Assembly (NCBI GenBank): GCA_033064195.1
Contig: JARBJD010000540.1
Coordinates: 1-35,385 of the forward strand
Direction: 5' to 3'
Length of the DNA: 35,385 nt
Source: Blattamonas nauphoetae
Taxonomy: Eukaryota; Preaxostyla; Oxymonadida
This document shows, in pieces, positions 19,908-30,379 of this stretch. Under the pieces are notes generated by a model that did no database searches, had not been told where the DNA came from, and saw only the letters and a list, made by a program, of their open reading frames with translations. The position numbers and the translations under genes were made by a program. How positions within the stretch are numbered: the first letter of the stretch is position 1; each line of letters starts with the position of its first letter.

Positions 19908-20929
19908 CAACTAGTGAAATACATTACGTCAGTTTGACCTAGTGTAGCGCTCAAATTATGTTCATTCGGAAGTGTATCCAACACTCGAGGTCCTGTATAG
20001 TCAACTGGATTCCATGTTCGTGCGAATGCTGCCACCATATTTTCACCACTATGGAGTATTGTATACACAGGAGCAATAGGGCTTTCTGGAGTGATATTAT
20101 TTCCCTTAGTAAATCAAAACCAGCAGCTCTTGGATTGGGATATGAATTCAAGCGTTTAGTTACAATCTTCATAAATGATTTCTTTTCAGTAAACCATTCG
20201 GATCAGCAAAGAAATTGTAATCCCAAAAGTCACTCAGAAATGGAATTAATATTCCTCGATTCATATGAGTCGCTAATCCTGAACGAATCTTTGCGAAATC
20301 ACCAAGAGAATACACACCGATGGCTTGGTTTGGTTGACCAGTTGCTGTACTTGAACAACGAATTTTCAGGAATTTCATAGCTTCACTCGCAATCCACAAT
20401 GACACTTGATATGGACTAATTTCATCAGGTGGCAAATCAGGATTGTCGTTCCATATTTTGTCTTCTTAAACTCCTTCCATTGTGCATCTATTCTCGGACG
20501 TTCAAGCATCTTAAATGTAGCATACTTTTGTTGTTTTCGTCCTTGTTTTGTCGGATTTGCAGCTGTCCAAGCGTTTCGATACAAGTTTTCACGTCTCTTC
20601 GCAATCTTTCCACCATTCCAATATCGTTCAATCCATTCTTGTCAACCACTATCACATCGTCATTGTATCCATCCCCATCTCTGTCTTCCACAAGGACATT
20701 CCAACCACCATATCGTTTCGGATTTGAATCAATCATGCTTTGTGCACTTCGAGCAGACGAAAGCATCTTCATATCTGAGATCATAATCCTGTTCTGTTAG
20801 TATGTTACTCGCTGCATGTCTGGCTAGTTTATCTTTGGTGCTTTGTTTGAAGGGATTGACGCCTTTCTTCCGTTTTCGATTGTGTAGGATTTCTTTGTTG
20901 AATCTGTTGAAGTATTTTTGATCGTTCAT
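19908..20929 (-). pseudogene. unknown Polinton protein with acidic DxDxDG loop, possible minor capsid
   Basis: The N-terminal part is very basic (NRKRKKGVNPFKQ). It is followed by NPKRYGGWNVLVEDRDGDGY, in which the DRDGDGYNDD stretch matches a calcium-binding loop of the EF-hand or dockerin type. Later parts include a basic WKEFKKTKYG segment and SPYQVSLWIASEAMKFLKIR. The length, about 340 codons, and position at the head of the structural block make a minor capsid (penton-like) or connector protein plausible, but I do not recognise the family. The region is broken several times. Confidence 0.45.
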
Positions 20930-20952
20930 TTAGTAAGAAATAAAATATTTAA
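20930..20952 (-). promoter_or_regulatory. T-rich upstream box ending in TAAATG
   Basis: Read on the minus strand: AATATTTTATTTCTTACTAA followed by ATG. It lies in the 93-bp gap shared with the divergent ATPase gene, which has no such box on its own side. Confidence 0.55.
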
Positions 20953-21022
20953 TTTGTAAATAAATGTTTCATCAAAACAAATCACACCAAGAAGAAAACA
21001 AGGAAGCAACTTAACACAAAAG

Positions 21023-21851
21023 ATGTCGTACAATTCATTCGATGATCTATCAATTTCAGAATATGTCAATCAGAGACTGCAACAAGTGAAGACCACTAAT
21101 GTCGGAAAAGAGCTGCCAAGTGCTATTCATCCTGAACTACGGTTCAATCGCAATAGTGTGAATGTGCTCATTGGAAATAGAGGAAGTGGTAAGACCTTTT
21201 AATGTCCTCAGAGAACTACTGAAAGTCCAGGAAGTGCCACTCCAAGATGAGAGATTTCACTTATTTGTCTACGTTACTGATAAGCACAATGATGGCACTT
21301 TTCAACGATCCAAATCATTAATAAGGATTCCAATTGTGAAGGTCAAGTATAATGAGATATTCGCATTTTTGGAGAATCTTTCAACAGCGAAAGCAGCATA
21401 CGAAGAAATCATCGACAATCACTGGGAAGAAACAGTGACAGATCAGTCAAGGAAATCAATACTGAAAACACTCCATCTTGATTCATTTCGAGAACGTAAT
21501 CTTCAAACAATGATCCTCCTTGACGACTGTAGAAGAATCCTCAGTGAGCGAAGAACAAAAGCGAATCCTTCAATTCTGATGGACTTATTACTGGAGAATC
21601 GTCAACCAAAATTCACATTCTTTCTCACCATTCATGAACTATTCTCATTGTCTCCAGATATGAAGTCAAACATCGATTCATTATGGATCTTTGGAGGCTT
21701 CAACAATGAACGAATCAGAAGAGTTTTCAATCAACTGAATGCACCGATGGAATGCAAAGAGTTTTGGAGTACATACAAACAATTAACGAAGCAACAAGCA
21801 GCAATCTTTCGATATGGTCAAACCGTTCACATTGATTACCTCATGGTTTAA
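21023..21851 (+). pseudogene. Polinton genome-packaging ATPase
   Basis: This would be the motor that fills capsids with DNA, of the FtsK/HerA-like A32 type. The start at 21023 is supported by the downstream Walker A motif VLIGNRGSGKT about 50 residues in. Walker B appears as NLQTMILLDDC, followed by FFLTIHELFSLSP in the sensor region. The order and spacing suit viral and Polinton packaging ATPases. The total length, about 275 codons, also fits. The gene is divergent from the minus-strand structural block. The copy is interrupted and treated as a fossil. Confidence 0.75.
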
Positions 21852-22276
21852 AACGATTCCGATTAATTCAAAATGGTTTAGATATTTTGAAATGGTTTCA
21901 AATGATTCCAAATGCATTAATGTTATTTTCAAAATGATTTTACAACTTTTTAATTCATTATAAATGAGTCTAACAGTTTTGAACCATTTGAACCAGAACA
22001 GATAAATTTAGATTCAGTTGAAAGTTTTCAGATGTATTTAAACAAGAATGGAGATATTCTGAAACGATATACAACAAATAAGCTGAACAAAATGATCAAG
22101 ATTGACGGGATACAGAATAACCGAAGACCAAAGGCGTAATCGCACTTCGAAAAGACTACTTTGGTGGTTCTCAGCGATGACTTACACTGATTCTCCACAA
22201 AAATATGATGAACTTTATGTCTAGAATAACAGTGCTTGAAGACATTGTGAAACGTCTCGCCAATGCTATTGGGAAT
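21852..22276. other. intergenic, degenerate AAATGGTTT repeats
   Basis: No gene is seen. Directly after the ATPase stop, the first 120 bp consist of degenerate roughly 10-bp units such as AAAATGGTTT, GAAATGGTTT and CAAATGATTC. The rest is AT-rich without a clear pattern. Confidence 0.5.
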
Positions 22277-22555
22277 CTAAGAATCAACGTTGGGGTTAAT
22301 TCTCAAAGATTCCTGATCATCAATGGAATCATGCAATTGTCTCAAGCATTGTGAAACCAATTCATCATCTTTGATTATTTTTGTTGAAACTAGTTGTATT
22401 AATCGCTTTTGTACGTCACTCAATTGTGAATCAAACTCTTGCTTTCTTCGTTGGTTTCCGATAGTACCATTCTCTTTTGCTCGGGCGGGAATTGCATTCT
22501 TTGCATCACTTTCTGATTGATAAAACTTTGGTCGGCCTTTCACTTTTGTTGACAT
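22277..22555 (-). CDS. unknown 92-residue charged protein
   Basis: The gene looks whole. The product is hydrophilic and charged, beginning MSTKVKGRPKFYQSESDAKN, with Arg/Lys-rich early parts and a helical acidic C-terminus. The GRPKF-type segment resembles an AT-hook-like or general nucleic-acid-binding patch, but this is weak. A T-rich box stands upstream. It is divergent from the next gene, with a 66-bp gap that carries a box for each direction. Confidence 0.55.
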   Translation of the reverse strand: MSTKVKGRPKFYQSESDAKNAIPARAKENGTIGNQRRKQEFDSQLSDVQKRLIQLVSTKIIKDDELVSQCLRQLHDSIDDQESLRINPNVDS

Positions 22556-22578
22556 CTTTTCTACGGAAATAAAAATCA
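22556..22578 (-). promoter_or_regulatory. T-rich upstream box
   Basis: Read on the minus strand: GATTTTTATTTCCGTAGAAA, then AG and ATG. Confidence 0.5.
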
Positions 22579-22597
22579 GATTTTAAATTTATGAATT

Positions 22598-22621
22598 CAT
22601 TTTTTATCCTGTAAGAAAGAT
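22598..22621 (+). promoter_or_regulatory. upstream box similar to the primase-helicase type
   Basis: TTTTTTATCCTGTAAGAAAG precedes the ATG at 22622. It differs only slightly from the TTTTTTATCTCCTTAGAAA box before both helicase genes. Confidence 0.5.
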
Positions 22622-23413
22622 ATGGAGAACTTATCAATAAAGCTCATCAATGAATTTGCTCAAAAGCTGGGAGTTGACTGGGATTCATTTACCGTTAAAA
22701 CGACTGATTGAAACTGCCAATAATGCTCTAGTTCAGAATGGTTTCAGAGGAGATATAAACAACACAAATGAGATTGAGCAATTCATCAGAACATTTCCCG
22801 TTCGGAATCCATTTGATGGCACCAGTGATTCAAGAACTAATGCAAAGACAGAATAACCAACCCATTGATGCACAACAAATTGATGCGAATGCTCAGCAGA
22901 AAAGAAACACCAGTGGAGAATCAAATGAGACTGAACCAAGAGATCAGACAACGACGAATTGTACAGCCAAATCAACAGGTCATTGAGCACGGTCAAGGAG
23001 CAGAGAAGACAACGAAGAAGACACCAGCAGAATCTCAATCAGGAAATCCGAGAATATGAACAACGAACGAGGTATCAACAGATGTTAGCTCACTTTGAAG
23101 AACGAAGACGAAGATTCTGAATTTGTATCAAGTCCCAATTGAAGAAGATATTGTCCTTCCACAGCTCCCACAAACTCAATTGAATGCTCTGATGTTGAGA
23201 GATGTCGATAATGTTCGAGCATTTGCTGCTGCACTCGAGAATGTGAGGGCAAATTTGGCTCCAGCAGGATACATCGCAGATCAACAATATCGAGACGCTA
23301 ATGGTCCAGTTCAATTGTATTTTCGCAATAATATCACATCATTTGCAGACATTGAAGCACGACTCAGAGAAGTATTCACAGCAGAGAATTTCCCATTCAA
23401 GATCTCATTTTGA
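22622..23413 (+). pseudogene. unknown Polinton gene region, Gln/Asn-rich
   Basis: The start at 22622 is chosen from the upstream box and reads MENLSIKLINEFAQKLGVDW. The middle is Gln/Asn/Arg-rich, with low-complexity segments such as NNQPIDAQQIDANAQQK. The last part, about 23123-23413, encodes a coherent 96-residue segment with LPQLPQTQLNALMLRDVDNV and ENVRANLAPAGYIAD. I do not know whether one gene or two are represented. No family was recognised. The region is broken several times. Confidence 0.4.
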
Positions 23414-23444
23414 CTTTGCATTCTGAATTCCGTAACAGATCAAA

Positions 23445-26400
23445 ATGGAAACACCACTTATGAGGAGAATACATCATTCTATCAGAACTCAATGAAAACA
23501 TCACCAATTACCGTCCAAAAATCCTCAAGACATTGATGCCGTCATCAACGCAATGGAAATCAAGAATCAGAGACAGTTTTGAAGTCACAGTGATCGACAC
23601 CAAAAGAGTGCCATGTGCAATTTATGGAGCTGCTTTTATGTGTACCGATTGCGAAATGGTGGTGCTTGTGTTCCAGGATTGAAAGAACATATTGCTCTTC
23701 AGACAGTGTTTTATGTTGATTGTAAATATAAGATTTGCATGTTCACAGCTTTGACTTATCTCACTCATGGAAAGAAGCTGATGGCAAGAATATCTGTCGT
23801 GATTCAAGAATAAAGATCGCAAAGCAGCATTTCACATCATTCTATCAGTACTCAGACCTCACTAGTCCAGCATTAGTGAAAATTCTCAAAGAGTATCCAG
23901 GTTTCAATATCTCAACAGAAATTGACAGATTTGTAGAACACTTCAATGTGAACGTACATATTTATGAAGCAATTGAAAAGACAATGGAGGCTCATGGATT
24001 TATGCTCTATCACAGTCTTTTCTCTCACCATTGGAGAACGCTAGAGACTTGAATTTTTGATGATCATTCTCGAATCGGATGCACATTTGATGTTCGTTTC
24101 TGATCCACAAAAGTTGACAAAATTGATGATTTGTCCGCACTGCAAAGACTACTGTCGACCATATAAGTCAAGAGGTGCAGGCACAAGAGATTTTGACAAT
24201 CATGTGAAGAAATGTCTTGAGCAGGGAATCAGAAATGAAGAAAGATCAGTGGATTTGGACAATGCTTCAGCTCCAATTCTAAATGCAGTTATAGACAATC
24301 CATCAATGTCTAATCTCTTGTCCCGAGGAAGGATGAGCGAATACAAGTATACAGATCAATTCTTGACATTCGATATTGAAACTATCATTGGTGAATTCTC
24401 AATGGATCTTCCTCAATCTGAAAACACACAAGAGAAGAGTACTGTTCTGAACAAACATCACTTGTATTCATTTGCGTTTTCTTCTTCACTTCCATATTCA
24501 GAAACAATGAAAGATGTAAATAGACTCGAATGTTCATATGACAAAGTGGCAGAAAATCAGTGTATCTTGACAAGAGTTTCGAATCAATGAAAACAATGAA
24601 GATGAATGGATCAGGATGTGTCTCAAAGCTGGCTTAATCGATGCTGATCTGACAAAAGAGAGAAGATCCAAAAGCAAGCACACAATATTGGCTTTAAACA
24701 TTTCATCATAAATGATATGTTCGTCGAAGCACTGAGAATTCAAGAATATCAACAGTACTCAGATCCAGAAATTCCATCAAATAAGTATGTCACAGTAATG
24801 GGTTGGAATAGTGCAAACTTCGATCTTCCAGTGATCATGAATGCACTGCATTTCACGCAATGGAGCATCTATGAACCACCACTAGGATCGGCAAAGTGTC
24901 CGAAACAGCTCGTGGTTCGTCATAAGAAACTCCAGGTGTCATTGAGATTCCTTGATGCAATGAATTTTGTATCTCCACAGACTTTGAAATCATTTGTGCA
25001 GGACTTTGGTGATGGAACTGATTCAAAAAGGCATCTTTCCATATGAAGCAATCAATATCACTAATGTTGAAGAAGAATTGAATAAATCAGAACCGTTTCC
25101 AGAAGAAGTGTTCTATTCACATGTGAAAAATGAATCATTATTGAAAGAGCTTACGTATTCTGACTATGTTGAAGATGCCAAGAGATTCAGCACAAGAAGA
25201 GAATATCTGAAGAACTATAACATCAACGATACACTAATTATGATTGATCCAATACAGAAATTGATTCAGTGGTTTGCATCGGGAAAAGTTGATATGTTGC
25301 AGTTTGTTTCATGTCCAGCAGCAGCAGTGAATATGAGAAATATGTCGACATACTTTCCGTCGCTCTATTCTGATTCACCACCATATGCAGACTTCGATAT
25401 CAATGCCACTTCTGTCGTGAAAACTTGTGAGAAAGCATATGATTTGACACAAGCAAAATGGAAGTATATGGTAAAGAATTATGAATACCAGGATGAGAGA
25501 GCAGATCGAGATTCTTCTCAAAATGTGAATGACAATGACTTTGAATGGATGACTGAATTGATCAAGAATGGATGTGCTATTTGTGGAGCTACATTTACGC
25601 ATCAGGAATCAGCCGACACTCGACAGAATTGACTGCTCACTATCTCACACAAAGAGAATTGTCAACCATGTTGTGTGTACTGCAATGTTGTTAAATCCAA
25701 TCGAGATGAACACCTGACAAAACTCAAGATTAAACTGCGCCAATTTGCTCAAATTCACAAGCTTCAAATGACATTAACTGATGAGAGAGTGTACAAGCTA
25801 TTGAGGAGTGGAATCACTGGTGGTTTGTCTAATGTGATGCACAGATTGAATCGATCAGGAATTGACACCATTCATCGTTTTGAATACGATAGTGCAAATA
25901 AAAAAGTGATTGACAAAGATACTGGAAACTTAATGACTCACATCCTCTGTCTTGACAATAATTCTCTCTATCCAAGTGTTTCAGCATCAGTTCCACACAA
26001 GGCTGTTAAATATACAAACAACAAAATGTATATGCCAGGAAGCGTCAAATTCTACACAACAAAGAAGGATGTAATGTTGAAAGTCATCAAAGACAGGAAA
26101 GATCTGTTCGCTGTCAAAGTTAAAGGACAGATCCGTGAGGACAGAATCAATGATTTCATCAATATGCCTCCCATTGTTCAAACAATCAATATCAAACCAG
26201 ATCAGATGTGTTCAGAAGACACTCTTGAAGCAATGAGGAATTGTGGAGTTCCTGAAGGGAAAGCAGAGAAGAAAGTCACACAATTGTTGTCCACTTTTGG
26301 TGAGTACAGAGTGTTCAATTCATACTACTTGTGGTTCCTTATTGATGATTGTGCTTTTGAAATCGATGATGTGTCTGAGATGGCTGTCTTCGAGAAGAAT

Positions 26401-27284
26401 ATTGCATTCAATGGATTCATAACATCAATTATTCAACGTCGAATCGCTGCAATCGAGGCTGGAAACACTGGGATGGAAAAGTTCTGTAAACTAATCCTCA
26501 ATTCATGCTATGGTTATGATTCTCTCAATACTGAAAAATACAAAAGATCATATTTGTTAAATCGAGAACAGACATTTCTGAAGCACTTGTACCCCTGATT
26601 TTCTGTCGACAGATCAGATTGGTAAAGATTTGTATTTAGTCGAAGTGAAACCCAAGAAATTCAAATGCAAAACTGCTCTTCAATCAGCGTTCTTTACACT
26701 GGAGAATGCCAAGTATTGGTACTTCAATTTCTACTACAATTTCCTCACCAAGTGTTGTGACGAACATAAGTTTCATTTCATTTATTCCTGACACAGATTC
26801 GTTGTCTATCGCTATCGCAGGTGATCCAAATCAAGACTGTCATCAAGGTTTATCAGCAATTGTTTCAAATCAAATGTTCTACGACATGAAAGTGTTTCAA
26901 TGGTTGCCGAATCCAAAGACTGGAATCAAATCAAGGAAGAAGCTATTGGGATTGTCAGTGGAGAAAGAAGGTGATTTCATGATTGCTCTATCACCAAAGT
27001 GCTACTATATCAGTGAGAAAAATACACCAGTCCACAAAGCCATTAAAGGAATCTCACTAGCACGGAATTCACAGCTGGATCAATCACAATTCATCAAAGC
27101 AAATGAGACAAAACAACCGATTGAAGGAGAGAATGTGAACTTTCAAATGAAGGAAGATTCAATGGTGACAGTGCTGGTGAAAAAGAATGCTCTGACATCA
27201 ATTCACACAAAGATGATGGTACTCCCGAATGGTTCATGTGCTCCATTCATTGATGGATTAAATAGAGCGGACTATCTTTGCTGA
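23445..27284 (+). pseudogene. Polinton protein-primed DNA polymerase B
   Basis: This would be the replicase of the element, primed by a terminal protein. An N-terminal region (about 23.6-24.05 kb) has a conserved helical domain with GFNISTEIDRFVEHFNVNVH. A zinc-finger-like CPHCKDYC and HVKKC follow near 24.14-24.22 kb. The 3'-5' exonuclease motifs are FLTFDIETI, MGWNSANFDLPV and NYNINDTLIM. The polymerase motifs are LDNNSLYPS (A), KLILNSCYGYDSLN (B) and IPDTDSLS (C). This order is that of Polinton and adenovirus-like pPolB. The C-terminus ends shortly before the integrase gene. It is broken about eight times and is treated as fossil sequence. Confidence 0.85.
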
Positions 27285-27287
27285 GTA

Positions 27288-27310
27288 TATCTTATTTTTA
27301 TGTCCAATAA
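27288..27310 (+). promoter_or_regulatory. T-rich upstream box ending in TAAATG before integrase
   Basis: ATCTTATTTTTATGTCCAATAA followed by ATG at 27311 has the same layout as the boxes of the minus-strand genes (first 20 bases: ATCTTATTTTTATGTCCAAT). It overlaps the end of the polymerase gene. Confidence 0.55.
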
Positions 27311-28602
27311 ATGCCAACAGTTGATTCTATATTCAAAAATGTTCCAGCAATTGAAGTGGCAAGACAGAAACGACTTGCAACAAGAGTCATTCAACAATGT
27401 TCAGAAGAGAATGGACTGAAAACAAATCTACAACTCTACTCTCGTATTCTTCAACAGTTTCAGTTCACACAACAGCAATTGTCCGATATTTCAAAACAAG
27501 ACCGAAGTCTCACGTTTGGAGGTAAGACACTGTTTGAGTTGTACAATTCATACTTTGATTTGTTTCGTGTCAATCATCCAGATCAAGTGTTTGAAGCAGA
27601 TTTGCGAAGAATGAGAGTGTTCAATCCAGCGCCTAGAATCAATGCGCCAGCTCCACGGATTCCAGTACAAATTGACTATCCATTCAAGTCGAAAACAAAA
27701 GTGTTTCATCAAGTGAATCCAACAGTTCCAGTTCCAGATCAGAATACGTTTGTGACAGATCATTATCCAAAGAATCGATTGTTTCTTCAACGTCCATCAT
27801 TCTCTCCATATCGACATTCGTGGAAATTGACATCATGGTTCTCAAGACTAATCCGCAATCAATTCCGCAGTACTATCTGGTGTGTGTGAACATTAATACC
27901 AAGTATCTAGTGATGATCAAAATAACATCAAGGAATGATGTAGTAATCCAAAATGCTCTTCAGCAACTGATTCAAACCGTGGAAGTTGATCACATTCGTG
28001 GAGATGCAGAATCGGGATGGAACAACAATCGCATCAGAGATTTCCTCGAAAGGAATAACGTCCAATTCTTCTTTTCATCATCTCCCCTCACGAATAAAAC
28101 CAGAGTTGTTGATCGAATGATTCGGACAATCAGAGATGCTTTTCGTGGTAATGTAACTCAGATGAGTGACAATAATGTTATGCAACAGTTTGTGGATTAT
28201 TATTATCTAACTCCTCACAATGCATTTCGCAATATTGTGACTCCAGTTGAGGTTGAAAGAGATGCTGAACTTGAATGGGCATATATTCAACGGAAACAAG
28301 ACAAATTGAAGCAGATTAAGAGAACTCAGAACAGAAAAGGGTTATGGGATTATCAACCAGGAAATGTTCTTCAGATTCATTTGGATTTATCAAAGACTCA
28401 ACACACTTTCGAGAAGCGCAGACGACAGTTTGATAAATTGGCGACATTTATGTCATACGTCAATGGTAATGTTCGCTGTCAATTACTTCAACCATATCAA
28501 GACATTCGTGTTGTCGACATTCCAATTCACTTTACTGAAAAGATTGCTGCTTCAATTAATGCACTGACACCTCAGATCAGAAATAAGTTCAATATCCAAT
28601 AA
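27311..28602 (+). pseudogene. Polinton retroviral-type integrase
   Basis: The enzyme would insert the element into host DNA. The N-terminal part (about 150 residues) is helical and Gln-rich, then Pro/Arg-rich. The core has the rve/RNase H-like layout: a first Asp in the strand preceding YYLVCVNINTKYLVMIKI, the motif HIRGDAESGWNNNRIRDFL, and later TRVVDRMIRTIRDAFRG. TPHNAFRNIVTPVEVERD resembles the conserved tail of the core seen in retroviral and Polinton integrases. The C-terminal 90 residues after YQPGNVLQIHLD resemble a small beta-rich chromodomain or SH3-like tail. It lies just after the polymerase, as is common in Polintons. The gene is interrupted at least once. Confidence 0.78.
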
Positions 28603-29395
28603 AGATCAATCAAAAAATGTTCTTTCTAAGTATTTTAGACATTAAAGATTCTGTACAATTCAACAATAGAGATCTCAAGCTCTGCATTTCCACTCATTCA
28701 TACCATCTCAAATGGTGCGCTCTTTCATCTGTGTTTTCCAAAAGCTGAGTGCCCCAGGTGCCCCAGGTGGATCGTCATTTTATTTTTATTTCATTTTGAA
28801 AAGTCCACAGGTCCACAAAGTCCACAAAAGAACCTCTCAAAACTGTCTTTTTACATATTATTCAACAATTTTCTTCCATTAACCTAGGTCCATGTCCCAG
28901 ATAAAACAGAGAAAATTGTAGCTTCAAAATCAAAAGTCCACATAAATACTTTCAATGTAAAGCTCCATCAATACGTAAAAAGTCACTATTTTCAAAACAA
29001 CATTTTCCTAACATCACCCATAACTCCTTACATACTTGTCCGATTTCAATAATTCTTGCACCAATCGAAAGAGCGCATCGGATATGTCCTTGGATGGTAA
29101 TTTAAGCGAAATTGGAGAACTTTTATTTTTCATCAATTTTTCATGTGCACCAAAAATGACTATATAGCAAAAAAATGTCAAAAATTTTTATATTTTTTCG
29201 TAATATTATTTTGTATCTTCCACTCTAGAATTAATCTCAGGCTGATTTGACGCGATTTTGAAAAAAGGGCAATCCCATAATATTTTTGTGGGAAAAAATC
29301 GACCCACAATGATGAAACATCAAAGTTTTTGGTCGGGGTCGGTGGTCAAGGTAGTGGTCAAGGTATAGAGCCCACCCGGGAATAGGAAATTTCAG
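28603..29395. other. right spacer, noncoding, with conserved blocks
   Basis: No gene is seen. An inverted copy of the doublet unit lies at 28749-28828. A block GAAAATTGTAGCTTCAAAAT at 28911 recurs, with changes, near 32988. Positions 29014-29066 hold TCACCCATAACTCC and AATAATTCTTGCACCAAT, the mirror of 9181-9240. The rest is strongly AT-rich. Confidence 0.6.
28749..28828 (-). repeat. doublet unit, inverted copy in the right repeat zone
   Basis: GTGCCCCAGGTGCCCCAGGT is followed by an AT tract with TTTTATTTTTATTT, then GAAAAGTCCACAGGTCCAC. The core GAAAAGTCCAC is the same as in the left 166-bp unit. The mirrored copies lie at 29957 and 30134. Confidence 0.75.
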
Positions 29396-29600
29396 GGTCG
29401 AGTAGTCTAGTAGGTAAGTGCACGTGCTTACTAGGCTATGAGTCCCAGGTTCAATACCGGGAGGAAGCAATATTTAATAGACGTCTATAGTTCCGAGTCA
29501 TGAATCTCGGTTACAGGGATCGCAACCCTGGGCCTTGGGGACTTGCCACTACACCTGGCAAAACCTACCTAGCTTCCTCCGTCCCCAAGGTTTTGCACTT
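29396..29600 (+). ncRNA. tRNA-like Pol III unit with structured tail (SINE or novel small RNA)
   Basis: An A box TAGTCTAGTAGG at 29403-29414 and a B box GGTTCAATACC at 29448-29458 match the consensus for internal Pol III promoters exactly. Their 45-bp spacing is that of a tRNA. A T-arm-like CCAGG TTCAATA CCGGG can form with one mismatch. The presumed acceptor ends do not pair, so this is not a normal tRNA. Downstream, CCTTGGGGAC at 29533-29542 pairs with GTCCCCAAGG at 29581-29590, enclosing a second stem TTGCCA/TGGCAA. A T5 run after 29594 could end Pol III transcription. A tRNA-derived SINE is the simplest reading. A virus-encoded small RNA is possible. Confidence 0.55.
29533..29590 (+). other. 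nested hairpin
   Basis: A 10-bp perfect outer stem (CCTTGGGGAC with GTCCCCAAGG) encloses a 6-bp stem TTGCCA/TGGCAA directly stacked on its 5' arm. Confidence 0.65.
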
Positions 29601-29956
29601 TTTCAGATCTGGATCTCCAGTATTGAGCGAGCTGTGGACGTTTTTCAAAGAGGGTCAATCATTTTTCTCACTTTTTCGTATTTTTGCACTAAGAACAACT
29701 CATATCTCGATGAATACCTGTCCGATTGACATCCGGTTTCTTTTCATCGATCAGTGCCATCGGAAAGCATAAAATGTTTTGGAATGACATTTTCAAATTT
29801 TGTATTCTCGTGTACAGACTCAATATAGTGAAATGGACAAAATGACGTCAAAAGTGAAAAATCAAAAGTGACCAGAATGACCTGCCGATGTCAGAGATGC
29901 ATGGGGTTGATGTACACATCACCTAGGAGAATTCTGAACATGCTGCAGCATCGGTG

Positions 29957-30212
29957 AACCTGTGGACTCGTGGACCTGTGGACTTTTCAAAATTCAAAAG
30001 AATTATTTTTGATGATCCACCTGGGGCACCTGGGGCACTCAATAGAAATAGTAAAACAACACCAAATGATCACGCCGATTGATCTGTGAATGGATCTGAT
30101 CATCTGGAGTCGTTCTGAGCGTTCGGAAGCATTAGTGGACTTGTGGACCTGTGGACTTTTCAAAACTCAAAAGAATTATTTTGATGATCCACCTGGGGCA
30201 CCTGGTGCACTC
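29957..30212 (+). repeat. doublet units, two copies about 172 bp apart
   Basis: Each copy has GTGGACCTGTGGACTTTTCA (29972 and 30144 regions), an AAAAGAATTATT tract and GATCCACCTGGGGCACCTGG. They are the reverse complement of 28749-28828, and their GTGGACTTTTCAAAA core matches the left array. The 8-9-bp doublets are GTGGACCT and CACCTGGGG. Confidence 0.8.
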
Positions 30213-30354
30213 AATTGGAATTGTAAAAAGCATCTACTGATCATCCCGATTGCTCTCCCACTAGATCCACATCCATCTGTTATTTGGAGCACATCTGATC
30301 GCTATCACAGTATTTTTTGCTGTCAGAAAAACAAACGCTTAACTTTTTTAAATT

Positions 30355-30379
30355 CTAATTTTTTATCTCCTTAGAAATA
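30355..30379 (+). promoter_or_regulatory. upstream box of right primase-helicase
   Basis: TTTTTTATCTCCTTAGAAA lies directly before the ATG at 30380 and is identical to the box before the left copy. Confidence 0.6.

Noticed and set aside
20406-20800. Plus-strand ORFs rich in Cys, Phe and Ser
   Set aside because: They are antisense shadows of the minus-strand gene at 19908-20929.
23445-24056. A Polinton maturation protease (adenain/Ulp1 type)
   Set aside because: I looked for a His-Asp-Cys layout here and elsewhere and found none. The region reads better as the N-terminal part of polymerase B.
29237-29470. Minus-strand ORF starting MLPPGIEPGTHS
   Set aside because: The PGIEPGT head is the antisense reading of the B box and T-arm of the tRNA-like unit, a common artefact, and not a protein gene.
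29396-29470. A functional tRNA gene
   Set aside because: A and B boxes fit, but the acceptor stem and anticodon stem do not pair, so only a tRNA-like unit is called.
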